Positions 35,363 through 43,598 of a DNA stretch of 64,000 nucleotides are shown here, one piece after another; position 1 is the first letter of the stretch, and every line of letters starts with the position of its first letter. Source of the DNA: Capnocytophaga periodontitidis (lineage in GTDB: Bacteria; Bacteroidota; Bacteroidia; Flavobacteriales; Flavobacteriaceae); assembly GCF_016126015.1 (NCBI RefSeq), contig NZ_JAEFDB010000003.1, positions 124,001 to 188,000 on the forward strand, read 5' to 3'. The notes under the pieces are model-generated. The model was given only the letters and a program-made list of their open reading frames with translations. It made no database searches and was not told the origin of the DNA. A program made the translations under genes and the position numbers.

Positions 35363-35911
35363 TTAATTATCAAGGTTTGTTAAATCAAAGAACATCTGGC
35401 GAATGTCTTCATTGTTGTCTTTTTCAGTTAAGAATTCAAAACCTAACTTTTGGTAGAAGGTTAAAGCTCCTTTATAGGCATCTACTGTGATAAGTCTACA
35501 AGCTATCTTTTTGTTTAATTCAATACACTCATCCATAAGATTCTGCATTATCATCTTTCCTAATCCTTTCCCTTTATAAGTTTTATCAATAGCTAAACGT
35601 CCTATTTTTACAGCAGGTACACTTTTCAAATGTCGTTTAGGGTGAGGAATTAGATGACTTAAGAACTTTTTGTATTTACTCTTTGACGGAAAATCTTCTT
35701 CCTTGAGTTGCAAACTATCATTAAGCACACTATAGTAACCTAAAGTGCGTTCTTCACTTTCTACTACAAAAGTGGTTGCGAGTAGTTCTTTTTGATATAG
35801 TAATGCTTTATTGAATAGAAAATCATTCAAATCGTCATCTTCACAGTCAAAAGGTTTGATTGGGTGGTTTTCTTTCAATAATTCAACGGTAATTTTTGAA
35901 TTATTTATCAT
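35363..35911 (-). CDS. GNAT acetyltransferase, TA toxin-like
   Basis: 182 residues. GNAT fold with FDCEDDDLNDFLFNKALLYQ near the start, EERTLGYYSVLNDSL, the CoA-binding VKIGRLAIDKTYKGKGLGKM (about 104-123; the acetyl-CoA P-loop K-GKGLG) and ALTFYQKLGFEFL (about 152). The start with a short DD-x-LN-x-FL motif is typical of GNAT toxins (TacT/AtaT) that acetylate aminoacyl-tRNA. The small gene upstream overlaps it by 11 bases, as expected for a toxin-antitoxin pair. Confidence 0.75.
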   Translation of the reverse strand: MINNSKITVELLKENHPIKPFDCEDDDLNDFLFNKALLYQKELLATTFVVESEERTLGYYSVLNDSLQLKEEDFPSKSKYKKFLSHLIPHPKRHLKSVPAVKIGRLAIDKTYKGKGLGKMIMQNLMDECIELNKKIACRLITVDAYKGALTFYQKLGFEFLTEKDNNEDIRQMFFDLTNLDN

Positions 35912-36083
35912 CTTCTTTCACTTCTTTTTTAAATAAAGCTTTAAATTGTCTTGCGCCTTCACGAATACTTTCTCGTGTAATGCCTTTTTTCTTTAAGTTC
36001 TCTTTAAAGTTCGCTAACTTGTTGTAGAACTCTATGACTTCTTCTCCCTCCAATACGGGAGTAGGTAATATATCTCTTGCCAT
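35901..36083 (-). CDS. Putative antitoxin of the GNAT toxin
   Basis: 60 residues: begins MARDILPTPVLEGEEVIEFY, then NLKKKGITRESIREGARQF and FKKEVKEDDK. It is acidic-basic and helical, with no ribbon-helix-helix pattern typical of TacA antitoxins. It overlaps the acetyltransferase gene by 11 bases, and the pair has its own promoter. Antitoxin role is inferred from position and size. Confidence 0.6.
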   Translation of the reverse strand: MARDILPTPVLEGEEVIEFYNKLANFKENLKKKGITRESIREGARQFKALFKKEVKEDDK

Positions 36084-36116
36084 AATGTTATTTCTCTAAT
36101 GTGTTGATTTTGGGTG

Positions 36117-36146
36117 CAAAGGTAGTGATTAATTGACAATTAACAA
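36117..36146 (-). promoter_or_regulatory. Promoter of the GNAT/antitoxin pair
   Basis: On the minus strand TTG (36144-36146), 19-base spacer, TACCTTTG (36117-36124). A TTGACAATT...AATTGTCAA inverted repeat around 36131-36163 overlaps it. Confidence 0.65.
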
Positions 36147-36149
36147 TTA

Positions 36150-36641
36150 TCAATTGTCAATTATTTCAGTTTGCCAATTTCTGTAGGGATTTTTGCTCAG
36201 CATAGCATTGTAGTAACGCGCCTCATTGGTTACTTCCTCGCCTAACCACTCAGGACGCTCAAAAGAGGTGTTTTCAGAGGGTAATTCTATCTCAGCAATC
36301 ACCAATCCTTCATTGTCTCCATAGAACTCATCTACCTCAAAAAACAACTCACCACAAGGCACGAGGTAACGGGTTTTATCAATCACTCCTTTTTCACAAA
36401 GAGTGAGCAGTTGCTCAGCATCGGGTACTGCAATGGCTTTCTCCCACTCAAAACGCGTAGTACCACTCTCGTTGCTACCGCCCTTTATAGTGAGGAATGC
36501 TTCGTCGCCTTTCAGGCGCACTCTCACTGTGCGCTCAGGCACCGAACTCAAATAGCCTTGTGTGATGCGTATTGCCTTAGTAGCGAGCGATTTATAAGCA
36601 TCGCTTTTTACCTTGAATTTGTGTTCTATCTCTTGTAACAT
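36150..36641 (-). CDS. CYTH-domain triphosphatase-like protein
   Basis: 163 residues from ATG 36641. Starts LQEIEHKFKV, the EIExK-type metal and triphosphate motif of CYTH enzymes. Other conserved parts are RTVRVRLKGDEAFLTIKGG, RFEWEKAI and VDEFYGDNEGLVIAEIELPS. It fits a tunnel fold that binds triphosphate (thiamine triphosphatase, class IV cyclase or polyphosphatase type). Start overlaps the stop of the MFS gene (TAATG), so the two are translationally coupled. Confidence 0.82.
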   Translation of the reverse strand: MLQEIEHKFKVKSDAYKSLATKAIRITQGYLSSVPERTVRVRLKGDEAFLTIKGGSNESGTTRFEWEKAIAVPDAEQLLTLCEKGVIDKTRYLVPCGELFFEVDEFYGDNEGLVIAEIELPSENTSFERPEWLGEEVTNEARYYNAMLSKNPYRNWQTEIIDN

Positions 36642-37909
36642 TACTTTTCTTTTTTGTAGTTGTCGTAAGTGAATGGCACTTTCCACGTCATATAAAGAGC
36701 TGGGATAGTGCAAATCATTACTAACAAGAAGAAATGTTGATATCCTAAGTAAGTGCTCAAGAAACCACTAATCATACCTGGAATCATTACTCCTAAGTTC
36801 ATCAAACTATTGGCAAAAGCGTAGTGTGCCATTTGGTATTTACCAGGGGCTATTTGTTGCATCATAAAGAGGGTAAGCCCCACAAAACCAAATCCGTAAC
36901 CGAAGTATTCTCCTACAATTCCCATAGCGATAACAGGTAAATGAGTAGGTTGAAAATAGGCAAAAAGCAAATAAACTACAAACGGAATATTGAAAGCACA
37001 CGCCAAAGTGAACAAAGCTTTTTTTAGACCTATTTTCGATACAAAATATCCTGCTACAATAGAGCCTAAAATAAAGGCTGCTGTACCTGCTGTACCATAC
37101 ACTAATCCGTATTGTTCGTTGCTGAGTCCTAAACCTCCGATTGATAGCTCGTCTTTGAGGAATAATGGAGCTATTTTCATTGCCAATCCTTCAGCGAATC
37201 GATATAAGAAAATGAAGAAAAGATAGAATAAAATATGTTTTTTTTGGAAGAAATCGGCAAAAATGCGCCATAACTCCTCCGATTTTTCACTAAAACTACC
37301 TTCTTTTTGTAGTTTTACGTCTTTTGGAAGCGCGTAGAAGTGATATAAGCCTACCAAACCGAGTATAGCTGCACAAATGCTCAGTATCAATTGCCAAGAG
37401 GCTACAACTGTCATTCCTCGAGAGGTTACTAACCAGCCCGCCAAGAAGATGAGTCCGCCATTGGCGAGTACTTTAGCTAAGTTGTAAAAAGCTCCTTGCC
37501 AGCCTGAATACAAACTTTGGGTAGCCGAATCTAACTGTTCCATATACATTCCATCGCCTGCAATATCGTGAGTAGAACCACTTAGTGCTATGATTCCCAT
37601 CAGTGCTAAACACATATTGAAAAAGTTAGGCAAAGGTAATGAGAATACAATACACCCAAAAACTACTGCCGATACAATTTCAGTAATTACAATATACTGT
37701 TTTTTAGTGCCGTAGAGTTCCATTATCACACTGATGATAGGTTTAAGTGACCACGGAAGAATTAATAAGGAAGTCCAAAATGCAATGGTTTCATTAGGTA
37801 CACCTAAGTCCTTGAAAATAATAGGAGATACTAAAGATAACATCACAAAGGGTAGCCCCATAGCAAAGTAGGTGGTAGGCACCCAAGTAATAGGATTTTT
37901 CTTTTTCAT
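36641..37909 (-). CDS. AmpG-like MFS transporter
   Basis: 422 residues with 12 hydrophobic segments. N-terminus NPITWVPTTYFAMGLPFVML and a helical break in the middle; LNSGSTHDIAGDGMY-type motif appears as SGSTHDIAGDGMYMEQLD (about 110-127), typical of AmpG-type muropeptide permeases. Likely imports muropeptides or related sugar-peptides for recycling. Upstream of CYTH in the same operon, with its own promoter. Confidence 0.8.
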   Translation of the reverse strand: MKKKNPITWVPTTYFAMGLPFVMLSLVSPIIFKDLGVPNETIAFWTSLLILPWSLKPIISVIMELYGTKKQYIVITEIVSAVVFGCIVFSLPLPNFFNMCLALMGIIALSGSTHDIAGDGMYMEQLDSATQSLYSGWQGAFYNLAKVLANGGLIFLAGWLVTSRGMTVVASWQLILSICAAILGLVGLYHFYALPKDVKLQKEGSFSEKSEELWRIFADFFQKKHILFYLFFIFLYRFAEGLAMKIAPLFLKDELSIGGLGLSNEQYGLVYGTAGTAAFILGSIVAGYFVSKIGLKKALFTLACAFNIPFVVYLLFAYFQPTHLPVIAMGIVGEYFGYGFGFVGLTLFMMQQIAPGKYQMAHYAFANSLMNLGVMIPGMISGFLSTYLGYQHFFLLVMICTIPALYMTWKVPFTYDNYKKEK

Positions 37910-37957
37910 AACGGTTGTTGTTTAATATGTTTTTATGCGTTTGTTAAAAAAATCCGA

Positions 37958-37987
37958 CAAATGTACAACTAATTTGGAAATTAACAA
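37958..37987 (-). promoter_or_regulatory. Promoter of the AmpG-like gene
   Basis: TTG (37985-37987), 19-base spacer, TACATTTG (37958-37965) on the minus strand. Confidence 0.65.
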
Positions 37988-38015
37988 ACTTTTAAGTCTT
38001 TAGCACAAAATAAGT

Positions 38016-38046
38016 TTTGCTCATTCGCTATTTATTTATACCTTTG
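38016..38046 (+). promoter_or_regulatory. Promoter of the subtilase lipoprotein gene
   Basis: TTTG (38016-38019), 19-base spacer, TACCTTTG (38039-38046). Divergent and only 28 bases from the promoter at 37958. Confidence 0.7.
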
Positions 38047-38089
38047 CAAAGTTTTTCATATAACTCAAAAAAATCATAATTAACAAAGA

Positions 38090-39715
38090 ATGAAAAAATC
38101 ATTTATTTTAGCAACTTCAGCAGCCTTATTGTTAGCGAGTTGCGGCACTACTAAGGGCGCGTTAGACAAAGCTCCTACTTCCACTTTTGCTGAAAAAAAA
38201 TACAGCGACGACACTCTCAAAAACTGGCCTCACCAAGGTTTTAAACAAAATTTCCCTGGTATCAATTTAGACGAGGCTTATGCCCTCCTAAAAAATCTTA
38301 CTCCTAAAAAAATTATCGTAGGGGTGGTAGATTCTGGTGTAGATATCAATCACGAAGACCTTAAAAACGTGATTTGGACAAACACTGCCGAAATTCCTAA
38401 CAATGGTAAAGACGACGATAAAAACGGCTATGTAGACGACATTCACGGTTGGAACTTCCTCGGTAATATCATTCAAGAAAATACCGAAATGACCCGTATC
38501 TACAAAACTAAAGATACTAAAAATCCTGATTATGCTCGCGCTAAAGAAGAGTACGAAAAAGAAGCCTCTGAAGCAAAACGCACTAAGGCTTTCTATCAAC
38601 AACTTATCGAAACTACTGATTTCGCCGATAAAGCCGTACGCAAAATCGTAGGTAAAGATACTTATACCCTCGAAGATATCGAAAAAGCTACCAAAGGAAA
38701 ATCTTATGACGCAATGACTACCGATATGATAGGCTTTATGAAAGAACTTTTGGCTCGCGCTAACGATAATGAAGAAATTAAAAAAGAATTGAAAGAGGGC
38801 GTAGACTATTTCGATACTAAACTTAAATATCACTTGGGATTAGACTTCAGTCCGCGTAAAACAATCTTGAAAGACGACGAAAACGACTTTTCTAAAAAAT
38901 ATTACGGCAACAATAACGTAATAGGCCCTGATAGCAAAGAAGCTCTTCACGGTACTCACGTAGCAGGAATCATTGCTGCTGAACGCAACAACGGCATCGG
39001 TATGGATGGAGTTGCTAATAGCGTATGGATTATGCCAGTACGCGCCGTTCCCGATGGTGATGAATACGACAAAGATGTCGCTCTTGCTTTGCGTTATGCA
39101 GTAGACAACGGTGCTAAAGTAATCAACACCAGCTTTGGTAAAGGTTTTTCTCCTCATAAAGAGTGGGTGTACGATGCTATCAAATACGCAGCTTCTAAAG
39201 ATGTACTGATCGTAAACGCTGCTGGTAACGACTCTCAAGATATCGACGTGAAAGATACTTACCCTAACGACGAGGTAAACAAAAAAGAAATCTCTGATAA
39301 TTTCCTTACTGTAGGAGCTCTCAACTATCAGTTCAACAAGAATTTAGTAGCCGAATTTTCAAACTATGGCAAACGCAACGTCGATGTATTTGCCCCAGGT
39401 GTAAAAATTTATGCTACTGTTCCTAACAACAAATACCAATTCTTACAAGGTACTTCAATGGCATCGCCTGAAGTAGCTGGAGTAGCAGCCTTGTTGCGTT
39501 CTTACTTCCCAAGTCTTACAGCTGCCCAAGTGAAGAAAATCATTATGGATTCAGGGGTGAAAGTGAATATGAATGTATATGTAGGTGAAGATAAAGGCGA
39601 TGGCAAAAAACGTCCAGAAAAGAACTTTAGTGAACTTTCTACAACTGGAACTATTGTAAATGCTAAAAACGCTGTGATAATGGCAGCGAAAATGGCAAAC
39701 GTTAAATTGAAATAA
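38090..39715 (+). CDS. S8 (subtilisin-type) protease lipoprotein
   Basis: 541 residues. SPII signal with lipobox ASC (Cys about 18). Catalytic triad: Asp81 in VVDSGVDINHEDL, His287 in LHGTHVAGIIAAERNN, Ser456 in GTSMASPEVAGVAALL. Between Asp and His lies an insertion of about 190 residues (helical, DDKNGYVDD, then Lys/Glu-rich), much longer than in ordinary subtilases. Cell-surface or periplasmic peptidase, common in Flavobacteria. No inhibitor or partner next to it. Confidence 0.92.
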   Translation: MKKSFILATSAALLLASCGTTKGALDKAPTSTFAEKKYSDDTLKNWPHQGFKQNFPGINLDEAYALLKNLTPKKIIVGVVDSGVDINHEDLKNVIWTNTAEIPNNGKDDDKNGYVDDIHGWNFLGNIIQENTEMTRIYKTKDTKNPDYARAKEEYEKEASEAKRTKAFYQQLIETTDFADKAVRKIVGKDTYTLEDIEKATKGKSYDAMTTDMIGFMKELLARANDNEEIKKELKEGVDYFDTKLKYHLGLDFSPRKTILKDDENDFSKKYYGNNNVIGPDSKEALHGTHVAGIIAAERNNGIGMDGVANSVWIMPVRAVPDGDEYDKDVALALRYAVDNGAKVINTSFGKGFSPHKEWVYDAIKYAASKDVLIVNAAGNDSQDIDVKDTYPNDEVNKKEISDNFLTVGALNYQFNKNLVAEFSNYGKRNVDVFAPGVKIYATVPNNKYQFLQGTSMASPEVAGVAALLRSYFPSLTAAQVKKIIMDSGVKVNMNVYVGEDKGDGKKRPEKNFSELSTTGTIVNAKNAVIMAAKMANVKLK

Positions 39716-39730
39716 TCAGATAATAGTTCA

Positions 39731-39758
39731 AAAAAAGCTGCCCTAAGGCAGCTTTTTT
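39731..39758. terminator. Bidirectional terminator after the subtilase
   Basis: AAAAAAGCTGCC-CTAA-GGCAGCTTTTTT. It overlaps the stop of the minus gene. Confidence 0.88.
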
Positions 39759-40369
39759 TATTCGTCATCGTCATCATCTTCGTCGTCTTCGTCTTCATAA
39801 CGCTCAATGAACTCATCGCTTACCGCATTGAAATCTTCGGCAGTTTTTACTATAAAAGCGTTGTTTTTCTTAAGTTGGGCTTGCTCTTCTGGAGTACCTC
39901 TCAAGCCTTTTAAACGCATTTGGATAAGGGTTTTGTAACCATCTTTCATCAAAGCATCGTAATTATCGAAGTATTTGATAGCGGCTTCAAGCAATGAAGT
40001 ATCACCTTTGTAAGCACCGAGTTTGCGTACTTCTTCTTTGAAAGTTACAAGGTCTTCAATCCATTGCAAACGCACTTCTTCAGCGCGGTTGAAATCGTTG
40101 TCGTCCATAGCGTCGTTCATTTCAGCCATTTCGTCTGTACAACCATTGGTGATACACACAATTTCGTTGTTGTACTCTACGGCATTATCGTACTCACCTT
40201 TAGCGTAGTACACACCTTCATCAGGTTGCCAACCTCTTTTTTCATTGCCACCCCCCATAGCAGCATTCATTTGTTGTTGCATTTGTTGTTGCATTTGCTC
40301 CATTTGCTTTTGCATATCTTCAGCTGATCCTCCCATCATATTCTGAAGATTCTTTAGAAAATCCATCAT
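39758..40369 (-). CDS. Helical acidic-tailed protein, unknown
   Basis: 203 residues. N-terminal MQKQMEQMQQQMQQQMNAAM (about 18-37) is a Met/Gln coiled coil that could make a soluble oligomer. Middle (YYAKGEYDNAVEYNNEIVCI) resembles a TPR-like helical domain. The C-terminus is a strong acidic tail (EDEDDEDDDDD). No signal peptide. Not recognised; possibly a chaperone-like or docking protein. Confidence 0.65.
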   Translation of the reverse strand: MMDFLKNLQNMMGGSAEDMQKQMEQMQQQMQQQMNAAMGGGNEKRGWQPDEGVYYAKGEYDNAVEYNNEIVCITNGCTDEMAEMNDAMDDNDFNRAEEVRLQWIEDLVTFKEEVRKLGAYKGDTSLLEAAIKYFDNYDALMKDGYKTLIQMRLKGLRGTPEEQAQLKKNNAFIVKTAEDFNAVSDEFIERYEDEDDEDDDDDE

Positions 40370-40602
40370 AATCTAATTATTTTATAAAATTTTTAATAGA
40401 TTGCAAATGTAATGTAAATGTTATAAACGACCACAATATCGTTTAAATATTAACAATAATTTAACGCCTAACTCTTATTTTCTTTCGTCTACCACTTCTT
40501 TAATCTATACCACTTAAATCCTATTTCCTTAATAAATAGCTATTTACAAAAAAGAGTAAAAAATATTTTCACTTTCCTGCACGTAAATAAAAATAAAAAT
40601 AT

Positions 40603-40610
40603 TACCTTTG
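40603..40610 (+). promoter_or_regulatory. -7 box before the alpha/beta hydrolase
   Basis: TACCTTTG, 30 bases before the ATG at 40641. No clear -33 was found. Confidence 0.45.
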
Positions 40611-40640
40611 TAGCTCAAAAAAACTTTTTGATAAAAACCG

Positions 40641-41405
40641 ATGACAGTACAAGTAAAAAAAGAAGGTAAATTTACATACATCGAAAAAGGTGAGGGCACT
40701 CCTATTATTATCTTACACGGCTTGATGGGTGGGCTTAGTAACTTTGAAGAAGTAGTTTCTTTTTTTTCCCATAAATATAAAGTGGTAGTCCCCGAACTGC
40801 CTCTCTTCTCTATGCCTTTGCTCACAACTTCAGTGAAAACATTGGCTAAATATATACAGAAATTTATCAAACACAAGAAGTTTGAAAAAGTAATCCTGCT
40901 TGGCAATTCACTTGGCGGACACGTAGGTTTGCTCTATGCTAAAATGCACCCTAAAAACGTACTTGGATTAGTGCTTACAGGTAGTTCTGGGCTGTACGAA
41001 AAAGCAATGAGCGATGGCTATCCACGTCGTGGTGATTACGATTTTATCAAAAAGAAATGCGAAGAGGTGTTCTACGACCCTGCCGTAGCTACTAAAGAAA
41101 TTGTAGATGAGGTATTTGCTAATATCTCCGACCGCTCTAAACTCATCAAAACTTTGGCACTTGCCAAAAGTGCTATCCGCAACAATATGGCAAAAGATTT
41201 GCCTAAAATGGAGACCCCTACTTGCCTTATCTGGGGTAAGAATGACAATGTAACCCCTCCTAAAGTCGCTGAAGAATTCCACGAACTATTGCCTAATTCC
41301 GAACTGCATTGGATAGACAAATGTGGGCACGCCCCAATGATGGAGCACCCTCAAGAGTTTAATGAGATTTTAAATAAGTGGCTTGAAAATAAGGAGGTAA
41401 AATGA
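40641..41405 (+). CDS. Alpha/beta hydrolase
   Basis: 254 residues. LHGLMGGLSNFEEV (oxyanion loop), nucleophile Ser in GNSLGGH (about 92-98), acid in LIWGKNDNVTPP (about 193-204) and His in DKCGHAPMMEHP (about 226-237). A typical carboxylesterase or C-C hydrolase; substrate unknown. Overlaps engB by 4 bases (ATGA), so co-translated. Confidence 0.87.
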   Translation: MTVQVKKEGKFTYIEKGEGTPIIILHGLMGGLSNFEEVVSFFSHKYKVVVPELPLFSMPLLTTSVKTLAKYIQKFIKHKKFEKVILLGNSLGGHVGLLYAKMHPKNVLGLVLTGSSGLYEKAMSDGYPRRGDYDFIKKKCEEVFYDPAVATKEIVDEVFANISDRSKLIKTLALAKSAIRNNMAKDLPKMETPTCLIWGKNDNVTPPKVAEEFHELLPNSELHWIDKCGHAPMMEHPQEFNEILNKWLENKEVK

Positions 41406-42007
41406 TAAAAAAAGCTGAATTTGTGATGAGTAACTCTCAGGTGAGCAAGTGCCCTAAGGAAAACTTACCTGAGTATGCTTTTATAGGGCGTTCTAATGTT
41501 GGGAAATCGTCGCTCATCAATATGCTTACCAATCACAAGAATTTGGCTAAAACTTCTGGTCGTCCAGGGAAAACCCAACTCATCAATCACTTCAAAATAG
41601 ACAATAGTTGGTTTTTAGTAGACCTCCCTGGTTATGGTTATGCAAGAGTGTCTAAAGAAACTAAAAAGGTATTTCAGCAATTTATTACTAAATATTTTGA
41701 GGAGCGGCAACAGTTGGTATGCGCATTTGTATTAGTAGATGTGCGCCACGAACCTCAGAAGATAGATGTAGAGTTTATGCAATGGTTAGGCGAACACGGA
41801 ATTCCGTTTGCTATTGTCTTCACCAAAGCTGATAAACTCAAACCTTTAGCTATTGAACGCAATATAGCTGCTTATCAACAAGTACTCCTCGAAACTTGGG
41901 AAGAATTCCCGCCCTACTTCATCACTTCCGCCGAAAACAAAACCGGCAAAGAAGAACTTACCCATTACATTGAACAAATCAATGAAGAAATAAAAAATAA
42001 GAGATAA
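41402..42007 (+). CDS. engB: Ribosome biogenesis GTPase EngB (YsxC)
   Basis: 201 residues. G1 GRSNVGKSSL (about 29-38), G3 DLPGYGYA, G4 TKADKL, with a C-terminal part in the usual position. Assists 50S assembly. Coupled to the hydrolase gene by ATGA overlap. Confidence 0.95.
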   Translation: MIKKAEFVMSNSQVSKCPKENLPEYAFIGRSNVGKSSLINMLTNHKNLAKTSGRPGKTQLINHFKIDNSWFLVDLPGYGYARVSKETKKVFQQFITKYFEERQQLVCAFVLVDVRHEPQKIDVEFMQWLGEHGIPFAIVFTKADKLKPLAIERNIAAYQQVLLETWEEFPPYFITSAENKTGKEELTHYIEQINEEIKNKR

Positions 42008-42041
42008 AAAGTAGGATTCTTACCTCTTATCTCTTACCTAA

Positions 42042-42995
42042 TTAAAAAACTTCTGATATTACTTTTACTATATTATCCGATTTTTCCATTGAATAGTAGT
42101 GCAAAACAGGTACCCCAGCGGCTTTGAGCTCTTTGCTCTGCCGAATTGCCCACTCTATACCCACTTGTTTAACCTCGTTGTTGTTCTTGCAGGCTTCTAC
42201 TGCTTTGATGAGCTCTTCGGGGAAATCTATTTTAAAGGCTTGTGAAAGCAGGTTGAGGTGCTTTTTAATAGCAATAGGTTTAATCCCTGGTATGATAGGT
42301 ACATTGATGCCTGCTTCTTTGGCTTTCTCTACAAACTCAAAATACTTCTGATTGTCGAAAAACATCTGTGTTACTACATAGTCGGCACCGGCATCTACCT
42401 TTTCTTTAAGGCGCGCCAAGTCCGAGGTGAGTGAGGGGGCTTCAATGTGTTTTTCAGGATATCCTGCTACTCCTATACAGAAATTAGCCTTATGGTCGGC
42501 AGCAATGCCGTTGAGGTAAATCCCCTTGTTCAAATTACTGATTTGAGTAACGAGTTCGGTAGCGTAAGTATGTCCGCCCTCAGTAGGCTGAAAGTAGCGT
42601 TGTTCTTTCATCGCATCACCGCGCAATGCCATTATGTTGTCAATACCCAAGTAGAGGCAATCTACCAAAAGGTACTCAGTTTCTTCTTTTGAAAAACCAC
42701 CACAAAGCACGTGAGGTACTGTATCTACCTTGTATTTATGCTGAATAGCCGCACAAATACCCACCGTACCAGGGCGCATACGGGTTACTTTCTTTTCCAA
42801 TAACCCATTAGGGTGTTCAATGTAATAATACTCCTCGCGTGAGGTAGTTACATCTATAAACGGAGGATTGAACTCCATTAGAGGGTCTATGTTTCGGTAT
42901 AGTTCTTCAATATTATTTCCCTTTTTAGGAGGTACTACTTCAAAGGAGAAGAGCGTTTTTCCTTTGGCATTCTTAATATGGTCTGTTATTTTCAT
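42042..42995 (-). CDS. metF: 5,10-methylenetetrahydrofolate reductase
   Basis: 317 residues. FAD barrel: FEVVPPKKG near the N-terminus, DVTTSREEYYYI, HVLCGGFSKEE, GIDNIMALRGD, CIGVAGYPEKH, and GADYVVTQMFFDN. Reduces methylene-THF to methyl-THF for methionine synthesis. The start overlaps the GrpB-like gene by 23 bases. Near thrA and metX, which fits a methionine cluster. Confidence 0.95.
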   Translation of the reverse strand: MKITDHIKNAKGKTLFSFEVVPPKKGNNIEELYRNIDPLMEFNPPFIDVTTSREEYYYIEHPNGLLEKKVTRMRPGTVGICAAIQHKYKVDTVPHVLCGGFSKEETEYLLVDCLYLGIDNIMALRGDAMKEQRYFQPTEGGHTYATELVTQISNLNKGIYLNGIAADHKANFCIGVAGYPEKHIEAPSLTSDLARLKEKVDAGADYVVTQMFFDNQKYFEFVEKAKEAGINVPIIPGIKPIAIKKHLNLLSQAFKIDFPEELIKAVEACKNNNEVKQVGIEWAIRQSKELKAAGVPVLHYYSMEKSDNIVKVISEVF

Positions 42996-43566
42996 ATTTT
43001 CCTTTAAATTCTTCTTTTGCTATCAGTGTATATCGTTTTATAAAGTCTGTTTTGTGAGCGGTATAAGCATCTCGATCGTACTGGAAAGGTTTCCAAAGAG
43101 ACAATTTAAGTGTTTCATAATCTTTAGCTACCGATGGGTGTGCTTGCAGTTCATCGCGAAAATAGAGTTCGTCATTATCGTCTTCATAATGCAAGTGCAG
43201 ATGAAATACACGTTCTGCAAACCCATTAATAGTATAGCCTTTATTAAAAGAAATCCTATCGTTTGTTTCATTCATACATAGATAACCTGATTGTAATATG
43301 AGTTCCTTTAGCTTCTGAAATGAACTGTCCTTTTTCACTTCTAATAACATATCTACAATAGGTTTGGCTTGTATCCCTTCCACAGCAGTACTGCCTATAT
43401 GGCTTAGCCGTACCACTTTGTTAGAGGGCAATTGTTTTAAAAGGAAATTGCGTTCTTCCTCATACCATTCTTTCCACAAAGGATTATGCTGCGTAAGATT
43501 GATAGGGAATAGTTGCCACAATTCCTGCAACGACATTTTTAACAAAGGATTTTCTTCTTTATTCAT
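42973..43566 (-). CDS. GrpB/UPF0157-family nucleotidyltransferase-like protein
   Basis: 197 residues from ATG 43566 (a start six codons upstream is also possible). Signature block SHIGSTAVEGIQAKPIVDML (about 53-72), then FHLHLHYEDDNDELYFRDEL (about 133-152). The family is a minimal nucleotidyltransferase fold of unknown role. Overlaps metF start by 23 bases, so co-translated. Confidence 0.85.
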   Translation of the reverse strand: MNKEENPLLKMSLQELWQLFPINLTQHNPLWKEWYEEERNFLLKQLPSNKVVRLSHIGSTAVEGIQAKPIVDMLLEVKKDSSFQKLKELILQSGYLCMNETNDRISFNKGYTINGFAERVFHLHLHYEDDNDELYFRDELQAHPSVAKDYETLKLSLWKPFQYDRDAYTAHKTDFIKRYTLIAKEEFKGKYENNRPY

Positions 43567-43598
43567 AGTTTTAGTCCCTAACACCTGAAACCTGATAC

